Shown piece after piece: positions 8,224 through 16,175 of a stretch of DNA of 64,000 nucleotides; position 1 is the stretch's first letter; every line of letters starts with the position of its first letter. A program made the position numbers and the translations under genes. Under the pieces are notes generated by a model. The model worked only from the letters and a program-made list of their open reading frames with translations. It had not been told where the DNA came from and did not search any database. Origin of the DNA: Mycolicibacterium vinylchloridicum (GTDB taxonomy: Bacteria; Actinomycetota; Actinomycetes; Mycobacteriales; Mycobacteriaceae); assembly GCF_013404075.1 (NCBI RefSeq), contig NZ_JACBJQ010000006.1, positions 62,001 through 126,000 on the forward strand, given 5' to 3'.

Positions 8224-9210
8224 CTATCGGGTTCCGCCCTTGGCCAGTTCGGCCACGGCGTCGATATTGGACTTGTCGATGAAGGACGGCCCGGTCAGCG
8301 TCGGCTGATTGCCACCAATGATGTTCTTGTTGTTCAGGTAGAGCCACAGCGAGTCGACAGCCAGATATCCCTGCAGATACGGCTGCTGGTCGACGGCCCA
8401 TTGGACGTCGCCCTTCTGGATCGCGTCGACCAACGCCGCGTTGGTGTCGAAGGTGGCCACCTTGGCATTGCTGGCCGCGTTCTTGACCGATTGGACGGCC
8501 GTCAGCGCGAACGGCGCACCGAGTGTCAGGATCGTGTCGATGGCCGGATCCTGTTGCAGCTTGGCGGTGATCGTCGACTCCACCGACGGCATGTCCTTGC
8601 CGTTGACGTTGAGCACCTCGGTAGCCGGGAAGGCGTTCTTCACCCCGGCGCAGCGCGCCTCGAGGTCCACGTGGCCCTGTTCTTGGATCACGCAAACGAC
8701 CTTCTTGGCGCCGTCGGATTGCAGCCGTTTACCGGCCTCCTGTCCGGCGATGTAGCCGTCCTGCCCGAAATATTCCTTGACCCCCATTGCCTGCCAGGCG
8801 TCCAGCCCGGCGTTGAATGCGACGACGGGGATCCCCTTGGATTCGGCGGCTTCGACGGCAGCCTTCATCGCGTCCGGCTTGGCGAGCGTCACCGCGATGC
8901 CCTTCACACCGCTGTCGATGGCGCTCTGGACGAGGTTCGCTTGGTTGGGCGCCTCGGGATCGCTGGAGTAACGAAGCTCGATGTTGTCTTTCTTCGCAGC
9001 CGTCTCGGCACCCTTACGGACCAGGTCCCAGAACGAGTCGCCGGGTGCCTCATGAGTGATCATCGCGATGGTCATCCGGGGGGTGTCGACGGTGCCGCCG
9101 CCGGAACCTGCGCCGTTGTCCCGCGGCTTACCGCCGGTGGCCGAACAGGCAGCCAGCCCGATGACAAGCACTCCCGCGCTTGCCGTGGCCGCTAGCCGAG
9201 TGAACCTCAT
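8224..9210 (-). CDS. sugar-binding lipoprotein of the ABC importer
   Basis: 328 aa. A short basic N terminus (MRFTRLAA), a hydrophobic stretch and lipobox GLAAC (C22) mark a lipoprotein anchored outside the membrane. The mature part is a periplasmic-binding-protein-like domain of the ribose/inositol type (MTIAMITHEAPGDSFWDLVRKG). The ATG at 9210 has an AAGGAG site just upstream, so the longer open frame to 9267 was not used. First gene of the ABC operon, behind a good sigma-A promoter and an operator-like site shared with the iolC promoter. Confidence 0.9.
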   Translation of the reverse strand: MRFTRLAATASAGVLVIGLAACSATGGKPRDNGAGSGGGTVDTPRMTIAMITHEAPGDSFWDLVRKGAETAAKKDNIELRYSSDPEAPNQANLVQSAIDSGVKGIAVTLAKPDAMKAAVEAAESKGIPVVAFNAGLDAWQAMGVKEYFGQDGYIAGQEAGKRLQSDGAKKVVCVIQEQGHVDLEARCAGVKNAFPATEVLNVNGKDMPSVESTITAKLQQDPAIDTILTLGAPFALTAVQSVKNAASNAKVATFDTNAALVDAIQKGDVQWAVDQQPYLQGYLAVDSLWLYLNNKNIIGGNQPTLTGPSFIDKSNIDAVAELAKGGTR

Positions 9211-9251
9211 GACGACTCCTTGTCCATCGCGCACGACACGCTGATCCCTCG

Positions 9252-9280
9252 ATGTAATACGGCTCACAGCCGAAAGTCAA
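9252..9280 (-). promoter_or_regulatory. predicted sigma-A promoter of the ABC importer operon
   Basis: On the minus strand TTGACT (-35, plus 9275-9280) is followed 17 bases later by TTACAT (-10, plus 9252-9257). The start codon of the binding-protein gene is about 40 bases further on. The spacer contains the small inverted repeat GGCT-gtg-AGCC. Confidence 0.55.
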
Positions 9281-9282
9281 GA

Positions 9283-9297
9283 CTTTGTTCGGACATT
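9283..9297. promoter_or_regulatory. operator-like site AATGTC-N3-ACAAAG (iol regulator candidate)
   Basis: Read on the minus strand this is AATGTCCGAACAAAG. It matches AATGTCAGGACAAAG in the GntR-iolC intergenic region (13370-13384) at all six bases on both sides of a variable triplet. It lies just upstream of the -35 box of the ABC operon and near the start of the divergent isomerase gene. Binding by the local GntR regulator is an inference. Confidence 0.4.
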
Positions 9298-9316
9298 AGG
9301 ACCGCATGTCAAATGC

Positions 9317-9322
9317 TAGGGT
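9317..9322 (+). promoter_or_regulatory. -10 box TAGGGT, leaderless start of the isomerase gene
   Basis: TAGGGT ends six bases before the ATG at 9329. In mycobacteria a TANNNT box at this distance typically marks transcripts that begin at the start codon. No purine-rich ribosome site is seen upstream of this ATG, which fits. Confidence 0.45.
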
Positions 9323-9328
9323 GCTGCC

Positions 9329-10111
9329 ATGAGCGGCTTTGAACTGGCAGTCTGTGCAGAGATGGTGTTTCGCGATCTGCCGATCCTCGAGCGCGTGCGG
9401 CGCATCGACGAGCTCGGTTTCGCGGTCGAGATCTGGAGCTGGCACGACAAAGACCTGGCGGCGCTGGCAGGCACCGGGGCGCGGTTCTCGTCGATGACGG
9501 GTTACCTGCACGGCGATCTGATCGATCCGGCGAGCGCGGACGAAGTGGTCCGGACCGCCGAATTGAGCATCAAAGCGGCTGAGACACTGGGTGTTCCGCG
9601 GTTGAATCTGCACACCGCCGAGCTCGTGGACGGCCAGGCTGCCCGCCCGCGACAGCGGGCCACCGGCCAGATGTGGCTGTCGGCGCACCGCGCGCTGGAG
9701 CAGATCGGCGAACTCGGCGCCGCCGCGGGCGTGACCTTCTGTGTGGAGAACCTCAACACGATCGTCGACCATCCCGGTGTCCCGCTCGCCCGTGCCAAGG
9801 ACACCCTGGCGCTCGTCGAGGGAGTCGGCCATCCGAACGTCAAGATGATGCTCGACCTCTACCACGCCCAGATCGGCGAGGGGAATCTCGTGGAGCTGGT
9901 CCGCCGATGCGGTGAAGCGATCGGTGAGATCCAGGTGGCCGACGTCCCCGGCCGTTGCGAACCCGGCACCGGCGAGATCCACTACCCCGCTATCGCGAAG
10001 GCACTGCGCGAGATGGGCTACACCGGCCCGATCGGCATGGAGGCCTGGGCTTCGGGCGACAGTGAGAAGGCGCTGGCGGACTTCCGCGCAGCGTTTTCTG
10101 CGATTCAGTAG
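9329..10111 (+). CDS. hydroxypyruvate isomerase-like TIM-barrel protein
   Basis: 260 aa. The pattern VEIWSW (E34), VENLNT, MMLDLYHAQIGEG, QVADVPGR and GMEAW reproduces the metal-site series of Hyi/sugar phosphate isomerases in order. It probably isomerises a hydroxypyruvate-like or keto-acid intermediate of sugar breakdown. Transcribed alone, divergent from the sugar importer and likely co-regulated with it. Its 3' end overlaps the convergent RibD-like gene by 7 bp. Confidence 0.82.
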   Translation: MSGFELAVCAEMVFRDLPILERVRRIDELGFAVEIWSWHDKDLAALAGTGARFSSMTGYLHGDLIDPASADEVVRTAELSIKAAETLGVPRLNLHTAELVDGQAARPRQRATGQMWLSAHRALEQIGELGAAAGVTFCVENLNTIVDHPGVPLARAKDTLALVEGVGHPNVKMMLDLYHAQIGEGNLVELVRRCGEAIGEIQVADVPGRCEPGTGEIHYPAIAKALREMGYTGPIGMEAWASGDSEKALADFRAAFSAIQ

Positions 10112-10860
10112 CGCGCCCAGCGGACGATCACGGTTCCGTCGGCACCGGCCAGGATCCCTCTGCGCTGCATGTTGATCTCGACGTGCTGGTCCGCTGCGGC
10201 AATGCGACGCGCGGGTCCGCACACCAGCTTGGGACTCGTGGTCAGACACAACTCGTCGATCTCGTTGTCCGACACGAATTGCGAGAACAGTGTGGGACCT
10301 CCCTCGACGAGCACCCGATGTAGGCCCAATTCCCCGAGCGCGCTTCGGATGGCCGCCGAACTGATCCGGTCCCCCGCGAGCTCGATCACTCTCGCGTCGG
10401 ACTGATCGAGCGCACGCCGCAACACAGGATCGGCGTTCGCGGAGACGAAGACCACCGGCGGCACCGTCGCATTGCCCAGCACCGCGGGCGGCACAATCCC
10501 GCGGCTGGATACCACCGCCACCGGCAGCGTGGCGGCAAGACCCCTCGACAGCCGCCACGCTTGTGCCTCCGGGGACATCCCGATGTCGACATACGGCGCG
10601 GAGCACGCCGTCGTCGCACCGACAAGCACCACATCGGCGACCTCCCGCAACCGGCCGAACACCCGTCGGTCGGTCGGTGTACCCAGCTTGCGTCCTGACC
10701 CCTCGAGCGTCACCGCGCCGTCGATGCTCGCGATGAAGTTGGCTCGAAACAGCGGGCTGCCGAGGTCGGCCGGGTACGCGAACAGATCGCGCAAGGCGTC
10801 GTCGGTGAGCGTCTCGGCATCGTGCAGTGCCAGAGGTGATGCGCCGGCAAGGGTGGTCAT
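10105..10860 (-). CDS. pyrimidine reductase / RibD C-terminal-domain protein
   Basis: 251 aa. It has the DHFR-like fold of the RibD reductase domain: ANFIASIDGAVTLEGSGRKLG near residue 40, DVVLVGATTA in the middle, and RVLVEGGPTLFSQF toward the end. Proteins of this type reduce a ribosylamino-pyrimidine in riboflavin synthesis or related substrates with NADPH. No deaminase domain is present. It starts 4 bp inside the end of the MFS gene on the same strand (overlap 10857-10860), so it is probably co-transcribed with it. A link to riboflavin is not shown by the neighbours. Confidence 0.8.
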   Translation of the reverse strand: MTTLAGASPLALHDAETLTDDALRDLFAYPADLGSPLFRANFIASIDGAVTLEGSGRKLGTPTDRRVFGRLREVADVVLVGATTACSAPYVDIGMSPEAQAWRLSRGLAATLPVAVVSSRGIVPPAVLGNATVPPVVFVSANADPVLRRALDQSDARVIELAGDRISSAAIRSALGELGLHRVLVEGGPTLFSQFVSDNEIDELCLTTSPKLVCGPARRIAAADQHVEINMQRRGILAGADGTVIVRWARY

Positions 10861-12284
10861 CGGGACACGCTTACCTCTCTGCTCAGTGGACGGTCCGGGG
10901 CGCGGGCTACGGTCGGTGAACGTTCTCGACGCACCAGGAACAGTGCGGTGAGAAAGCCGACCGCGGCGGCGATCGCCGGAAGCAACATCGACTGCGACAT
11001 CGCCTCGGCGAGCGCACCTCTCGACAGTTCGTCGCCCAGCAGGGCGGCCATCAGCGCCGCGGTGCCGGCGCTGGACAGCACAGCTCCCAAGTGCCGGGCC
11101 GTATTGCACAGTGCCGATCCCGCCCCCGCCAGGTCGGCGGGCAACGCACGCGACGCGATGACCGCCAGCGGCTCCCAGGTGAGCGCCCCCGCTGCGCCTA
11201 CGACAACCAGCGGTAACATCAACCGCCACAACGGAGTTCCGGTCCTCATATCGCTCGCTAGCCAGAACAGCGCGACCGCGAGCAGTGCGAAGCCGACGAT
11301 GACGATCGGACGCGGATGCACCCGATCGACGAGACGCCCGACCACCGGCGCCAGGACAACGGTGGCGATGGCGATGGGCGCGGTGAGCAGGGCGGCGCGG
11401 ACGGGCGGCAGCCCCCGCACCTCTTCCAAATAGATCATCAGCGGGATGACGAAGGCGACGAACGTGAAACTGGCCAGTGCGATTCCGGCATTGGACAGAA
11501 CGAAGTTCCGATGAGCGATCAGTGCCACCGGAACCAGTGGCTCATTCGGATGAACGGCCTGCCAGCCGAAAAATGCGGTGATCAACGCCAACCCGCAGAT
11601 GATCACCACCCAGATCCACGCCGACCACTGGGCGTTCTCACCTTCTTGCAGGCCGTACACGATCAGGCAGATGCCCGTACCCGACAGCAGCACGCCGAGG
11701 AGGTCGAAGCGCAGATGCCGGCCCGCCAGTGCCGGGACGAGCCACACCGCCAGGGCGATGCCCACCACACCGATCGGAGCGTTGACGAGGAAGATCCACT
11801 GCCAGCCCAGCTCGTCAATCAACACCCCGCCGAGGATCGGGCCCACGAACAAGCCCACTCCCGTGGTCGCGCCCCAGACGGCCATCGCCATGCCACGCCG
11901 GTCGGAGGGAAAGGTGCGGGTGATCGTGGAAAAGATCTGCGGTGCCAACAGCGCAGCGCCGATACCTTGGACGACCCGTGCGGCGGTCAGCATCGTCAGC
12001 GACGTCGACAGGCCACACCAGACCGACGCTCCACTGAAGATCGCCAGCCCGAGCAGATAGATGTACTTCGTCCCGAATCGATCGCCCAACCGTCCACCGA
12101 CCAACAGCAGTCCGGCAAATGCCAGCAGGTAGCCGCTTGTCGCCCACAGGACGGAGTCATAGTCGACGCCGAACTCGTTTTTGAGCACCGGGTTGGCGAC
12201 CGCGACAATGGTCGAGTCGACCACGATCAGGAATAGGCCGATCATCATGACCCACAACGCGCGGAACAGGTGGCTCTCGGTCAC
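10857..12284 (-). CDS. MFS drug transporter, DHA2 (EmrB/QacA) family
   Basis: 475 aa with about 14 hydrophobic segments. Family motifs are visible: VDSTIVAVANPVL in TM1, GGRLGDRFGTK (loop 2-3), RVVQGIGAALLAP, and GPILGGVLIDELGWQWIFLVN (antiporter motif C region). It should export drugs or metabolites in exchange for protons. The GTG at 12284 was chosen (MTESHLFRALW) because the longer frame to 12335 begins with TTG and adds residues without family character. An inverted repeat 73 bp upstream may be its operator. Confidence 0.88.
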   Translation of the reverse strand: MTESHLFRALWVMMIGLFLIVVDSTIVAVANPVLKNEFGVDYDSVLWATSGYLLAFAGLLLVGGRLGDRFGTKYIYLLGLAIFSGASVWCGLSTSLTMLTAARVVQGIGAALLAPQIFSTITRTFPSDRRGMAMAVWGATTGVGLFVGPILGGVLIDELGWQWIFLVNAPIGVVGIALAVWLVPALAGRHLRFDLLGVLLSGTGICLIVYGLQEGENAQWSAWIWVVIICGLALITAFFGWQAVHPNEPLVPVALIAHRNFVLSNAGIALASFTFVAFVIPLMIYLEEVRGLPPVRAALLTAPIAIATVVLAPVVGRLVDRVHPRPIVIVGFALLAVALFWLASDMRTGTPLWRLMLPLVVVGAAGALTWEPLAVIASRALPADLAGAGSALCNTARHLGAVLSSAGTAALMAALLGDELSRGALAEAMSQSMLLPAIAAAVGFLTALFLVRRERSPTVARAPDRPLSREVSVSR

Positions 12285-12356
12285 TGTCCCCCCGCCGTTG
12301 TCGACGCAGCCGGAAAGTGAAATTGTCACACGCAATGCCAGCGTTGACTCTTCGAA

Positions 12357-12371
12357 TTCACAATTCGTGAA
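12357..12371. promoter_or_regulatory. inverted repeat TTCAC-N5-GTGAA upstream of the MFS gene
   Basis: TTCACAATTCGTGAA is a perfect 5-bp inverted repeat with a 5-bp spacer, in an AT-rich patch about 73 bp before the MFS start. It is a plausible operator. No TetR/MarR gene adjoins it, so the binding protein is unknown. The rest of 12285-12568 holds no gene I can support; it also contains the palindrome AATTCGCGAATT at 12520-12531. Confidence 0.35.
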
Positions 12372-12568
12372 AACCTAAGAAAGCGGCTGTTTTTCACATC
12401 CGAACGGGGCATGTTTGCCGCCAGCTCACCTCATGGGAAACCGGCTACGAATACGACCGGCACGGTGTGCATTTTCCCAGTCGTTGGCGCACTTGCGACC
12501 AAATGCGATCTGTTCGCCCAATTCGCGAATTCATGTGCGAGCAGACGCACAATCGCATGAAATTGGGG

Positions 12569-13351
12569 TCAGCGGTCGACGAGCGTGGTGTCGAAGTAGT
12601 ACCGGGAGGCCCGATAGCAATGCGTACCGAACTCGACCGCACGTCCGGAGTCGTCGAACGCCGTGCGATCCATGGTCAGCAGCGGGGCGCCGGGCTTCTC
12701 GTCGAGCAGCCGGGCTTCGCTGCGGGTGGCAGCCTTGGCGCCGATGCGCTGGCTGGCCAGCCGGATGTGCACGCCGCGGGCACGCAGCGATTGATAAAGG
12801 CCGCTGCGCTCGAGTTCCTCGGCGTCCGGGGCGATCTCGACCGGGAGGTAGTTGATCATCAGGGCCAGCGGCTCACCGTTGGCGCACCGCAGCCGCTTGA
12901 TGCAGGCGACCTCACGGTCTTCGGCGAGGCTGAGTTCGCGAGCGACGTCATCGCCGGGCGGGCCGACGTGATACTCCAGCAGCTGAGTGGTCGGCTCCTG
13001 GCCGGCCCGGGACAAGTCGTCGAACAAGCTGGTCAACTCGACGCGCCGGTGCACCGGATTCTGGACGACCTGGGTTCCGGCGCCGCGTTTGCGAACCAGC
13101 AAGCCCTTGTCGACGAGCTCTTGGATCGCACGCCGGGTGGTGGGCCGCGACAGGGTCAGCCGGCTGGCCAATGCCAGCTCATTCTCGAACCGGTCGCCGG
13201 GGGCGAGTTCGCCACTGCGGATGGCGGCCTCGATGGCCTGGGCAAGCTGATAGTAGAGGGGAACAGGGCTTGACCTGTCCAGTTCAACCGCCAACGGCAC
13301 ATCGACTCCGATCTCGAACTCGAAACCCCAACAGTAGCTGAAGTCTAACAT
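12569..13351 (-). CDS. GntR/HutC-family regulator (likely iol operon regulator)
   Basis: 260 aa. The N-terminal winged helix reads PLYYQLAQAIEAAIRSGELAPGD, then LSRPTTRRAIQELVDKGLLVRKRGAGT. The C terminus is a UTRA ligand domain ending in HCYRASRYYFDTTLVDR. Such regulators release DNA when they bind a pathway intermediate. It is divergent from iolC, and the palindrome TGTCAGGACA lies between them, so it probably represses the iol operon and itself. The ATG at 13351 is used; a GTG at 13300 just before the winged helix is a credible shorter start. The frame upstream of 13351 overlaps iolC and is not coding. Confidence 0.87.
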   Translation of the reverse strand: MLDFSYCWGFEFEIGVDVPLAVELDRSSPVPLYYQLAQAIEAAIRSGELAPGDRFENELALASRLTLSRPTTRRAIQELVDKGLLVRKRGAGTQVVQNPVHRRVELTSLFDDLSRAGQEPTTQLLEYHVGPPGDDVARELSLAEDREVACIKRLRCANGEPLALMINYLPVEIAPDAEELERSGLYQSLRARGVHIRLASQRIGAKAATRSEARLLDEKPGAPLLTMDRTAFDDSGRAVEFGTHCYRASRYYFDTTLVDR

Positions 13352-13369
13352 CGATTGACCAAAAGATAG

Positions 13370-13384
13370 AATGTCAGGACAAAG
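13370..13384. promoter_or_regulatory. GntR operator candidate in the regulator-iolC gap
   Basis: AATGTCAGGACAAAG contains the palindrome TGTC-AG-GACA. It lies 19 bp upstream of the regulator gene and 69 bp upstream of iolC. On the minus strand it falls between a TTGTCA and a TCTATC box spaced like -35 and -10 elements. A near-identical site lies at 9283-9297 in front of the ABC importer. Confidence 0.5.
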
Positions 13385-13453
13385 TATTGACAACCCGCTG
13401 TGGCCCGGGGCACAGTCGTAACAAGTCCCCATCGAGCCCTGAAGAGAGCTGCC

Positions 13454-14425
13454 GTGACTGCTACCCCACCATTCGACGTACTCGCCATCGGGCGCAGTGG
13501 TGTCGACATCTATCCGCTCCAGGTCGGCGTCGGCCTCGAGCACGTGGAGTCGTTCGGCAAGTTCCTCGGCGGCAGCGCGGCCAACGTCGCCGTCGCCGTC
13601 GCCCGCCTCGGTGACCGGACCGCACTGATCTCCGGAGTCGGGGCAGACCCGTTCGGCCGCTATGTGCGCGCCGAACTGGACCGCCTGGGCGTGGACAACC
13701 GCTTCGTCAACATCCACCCGGAATACCCGACGCCGGTGACATTCTGCGAGATCTTCCCGCCCGACGATTTCCCGCTGTACTTCTACCGCAAGCCGTCAGC
13801 TCCGGACCTCCAGATCGCCGCTGATGAAATTGACCTCGATGCTGTGCGCGGCGCCCGGCTGTACTGGTCGACGGTCACCGGGCTGTCTGAAGAACCAAGC
13901 CGCGGTGCGCATTTCGCGGCGTGGGAGGCCAGGGGGCGCGCACCACTGACGGTGCTGGACCTCGACTACCGACCGATGTTCTGGGACTCCCCCGCGGCGG
14001 CGTCCGCGCAGGTTCAACGCGCGCTGGCCCATGTCACGGTTGCGGTCGGCAACCGGGAAGAGTGCGAGATCGCCGTCGGAGAGACCAACCCGCACAAGGC
14101 CGCTGACGCGCTACTGGATCTTGGCGTGCAGCTGGCGATCGTCAAGCAGGGCCCGCGCGGCGTGCTGGGCAAGACCAAGAGCGCATCGGTGACCGTGCCC
14201 CCAGTCGACGTCGACGTGATCAACGGCCTCGGCGCAGGCGACAGTTTCGGCGGCAGCCTGTGCCATGGGCTGCTGCACGACTGGCCGCTGGAGAAGACGC
14301 TGCGTTACGCCAACGCCGCGGGCGCGATCGTCGCATCGCGACTGGAGTGTTCGACGGCGATGCCGACGGCCGCCGAGGTGGCAGCACTGGCCGAGCAGAC
14401 CGCAGTGGAGGCGGTCAATGTCTAG
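13454..14425 (+). CDS. iolC: 5-dehydro-2-deoxygluconokinase IolC
   Basis: 323 aa PfkB kinase. Signature 1 is FGKFLGGSAANVAVAVARLG and signature 2 is INGLGAGDSFGGS, whose Asp is the catalytic base. IolC phosphorylates 2-deoxy-5-keto-gluconate in myo-inositol breakdown. The GTG at 13454 was chosen so that translation starts at the family N terminus (TATPPFDVLAIGRSGVD); an upstream in-frame codon at 13400 would read through the promoter. First gene of the iolC-aldolase-B-D-E-G operon; its stop overlaps the next start by 8 bp. Confidence 0.92.
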   Translation: MTATPPFDVLAIGRSGVDIYPLQVGVGLEHVESFGKFLGGSAANVAVAVARLGDRTALISGVGADPFGRYVRAELDRLGVDNRFVNIHPEYPTPVTFCEIFPPDDFPLYFYRKPSAPDLQIAADEIDLDAVRGARLYWSTVTGLSEEPSRGAHFAAWEARGRAPLTVLDLDYRPMFWDSPAAASAQVQRALAHVTVAVGNREECEIAVGETNPHKAADALLDLGVQLAIVKQGPRGVLGKTKSASVTVPPVDVDVINGLGAGDSFGGSLCHGLLHDWPLEKTLRYANAAGAIVASRLECSTAMPTAAEVAALAEQTAVEAVNV

Positions 14426-15296
14426 CCCCTGCAAGGATTACGCCGACATCACCGAGCTGCGTGCGGCCGATCCCGCCGCGATCGCACGGGCGTGGCAGAA
14501 CCGGACCACCCGCCCGGCGGTGCGCGGCAACGGACGGCTGATGATCGTCGCGGCCGACCATCCGGCCCGCGGCGCGCTGGCCGTCGGCTCGCGTCCCACC
14601 GCGATGAACAGCCGCACCGATCTGCTCGACCGGCTGCGCACCGCGCTGGCCGACCCGGGCGTCGACGGGGTGCTGGCGACCTCCGACATCCTCGACGACC
14701 TGCTGCTGTTCGGCGCCCTCGAGGACAAGGTGGTGTTCTCGTCGATGAACCGGGGCGGGCTGGCCGGCGCGTGTTTCGAGCTCGACGACCGGATGACCGC
14801 CGCCACCGCCGAGTCCACCGCCGCAGCGAAGATGAACGGCGGAAAGATGTTGTGCCGCATCGACCTCAACGATCCAGGCACGGTTTCCACGCTGGCCGCG
14901 TGTGCGCAGGCCGTCGACGCGCTGGCCGCACACGGACTGATCGCGATGGTCGAGCCGTTCCTGTCCAGCCGGGTCGACGGCAGGGTCCGCAACGATCTGA
15001 GCCCGGACGCGGTGATCAAGTCCATTCACATCAGCCAGGGGCTCGGGTCCACTTCGGCCTACACCTGGATGAAGCTGCCCGTCGTCGCTGAAATGGACAG
15101 GGTGATGGACTCCACCACATTGCCAACCCTCCTGCTGGGTGGCGACCCCACCGATCCCGACGAAGCCTTCGCCAGCTGGGAGAAGGCGCTGTCATTGCCG
15201 TCGGTACGCGGCCTGATCGTCGGTCGGACCCTGCTCTACCCGGCCGATGACGATGTGAGTTCCGCGGTGGCGACCGCCGTCTCGATGGTGAGGTGA
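14418..15296 (+). CDS. Cgl0158-type (beta/alpha)8-barrel protein, putative IolJ-like aldolase
   Basis: 292 aa. It contains RLMIVAADHPARGAL near the N terminus, SSMNRGG, a run of TIM-barrel repeats and IVGRTLLYP at the end. Proteins of this type sit in actinobacterial inositol operons where Bacillus has the class II aldolase IolJ, so cleavage of 2-deoxy-5-keto-gluconate-6-phosphate is likely. The ATG at 14418 lies inside the last codons of iolC. A frame open to 14265 overlaps iolC further and was not used. Confidence 0.78.
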   Translation: MSSPCKDYADITELRAADPAAIARAWQNRTTRPAVRGNGRLMIVAADHPARGALAVGSRPTAMNSRTDLLDRLRTALADPGVDGVLATSDILDDLLLFGALEDKVVFSSMNRGGLAGACFELDDRMTAATAESTAAAKMNGGKMLCRIDLNDPGTVSTLAACAQAVDALAAHGLIAMVEPFLSSRVDGRVRNDLSPDAVIKSIHISQGLGSTSAYTWMKLPVVAEMDRVMDSTTLPTLLLGGDPTDPDEAFASWEKALSLPSVRGLIVGRTLLYPADDDVSSAVATAVSMVR

Positions 15297-15300
15297 ACCG

Positions 15301-16173
15301 GTGCACAGCAAGTACTACATTCCCGCACGCAGCGCGCAGCTCCCGTTGACCGTCGACGTGACACCGGAGTCGGCCGGCTGGGCTGAATCCTCGCTGCAGG
15401 TCCTCGAACTCGATGACAGCCAGCGTGCCGAGCTGCACACCCGTGACACCGAGGTGATGATCCTGCCGCTGGCCGGTGGGGGCACCGTCACGTGCGCCGG
15501 TGAGACGTTCGAACTGTCGCGGCGTGAATCGGTCTTCGACGGCCCCGCCGACATGGTGTACCTCGGTATCGGCCAGGAATACATCCTGGCCGGCGAGGGC
15601 CGGTTCGCGATCTGCGGCGCCCGCGCCACGACACTGTTCCCGAACCGCCGAGTGGCCGCCGCCGACGTGGCCGTCGAGCTGCGCGGGGCGGGCAACTGCA
15701 GCCGCCAGGTGCACAACTTCGGCACCGCAACGACATTCGAGGCTGACTCACTGATCGCGTGCGAGGTGATCACCCCCGGCGGCAACTGGTCGAGCTATCC
15801 CGCGCACAAGCACGAGGAGAACACCGACGTCGAAACCCAGCTGGAGGAGATCTACTACTTCGAGATCGCCGAGAGCCCGGCGGGCACACCTGGTTTCGGC
15901 TACCACCGGGTGTACGGCACCCCGCAGCGCCCGATCGAGGTGCTCGAAGAGGTCCGCTCCGGTGACGTGGTGCTGGTCCCGCACGGCTACCACGGCCCGT
16001 CCATCGCCGCGCCCGGCCACCACATGTACTACCTCAACGTGATGGCCGGCTCCGGGCCGAACCGGGCCTGGCTGATCTGTGACGACCCCAACCACACCTG
16101 GCTGCGCGGCAGCTGGGAGCACCAGGAGATCGATCCGCGGCTGCCCATGGGCGGCCCTTCCCAAGGAGCCTGA
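15301..16173 (+). CDS. iolB: 5-deoxy-glucuronate isomerase IolB
   Basis: 290 aa, normal for IolB. It is a bicupin: the second half has the metal-binding series WSSYPAHKHEEN, LEEIYYFEI and DVVLVPHGYHGP (His, Glu and His ligands). It converts 5-deoxy-glucuronate to 2-deoxy-5-keto-gluconate, the IolC substrate. GTG start 4 bp after the previous stop; 2 bp separate it from iolD. Confidence 0.93.
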   Translation: MHSKYYIPARSAQLPLTVDVTPESAGWAESSLQVLELDDSQRAELHTRDTEVMILPLAGGGTVTCAGETFELSRRESVFDGPADMVYLGIGQEYILAGEGRFAICGARATTLFPNRRVAAADVAVELRGAGNCSRQVHNFGTATTFEADSLIACEVITPGGNWSSYPAHKHEENTDVETQLEEIYYFEIAESPAGTPGFGYHRVYGTPQRPIEVLEEVRSGDVVLVPHGYHGPSIAAPGHHMYYLNVMAGSGPNRAWLICDDPNHTWLRGSWEHQEIDPRLPMGGPSQGA

Positions 16174-16175
16174 AC

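Noticed and set aside
12520..12531. Palindrome AATTCGCGAATT as an operator
   Set aside because: It lies beyond the 3' end of the GntR gene and far upstream of the MFS start, with no promoter elements around it.
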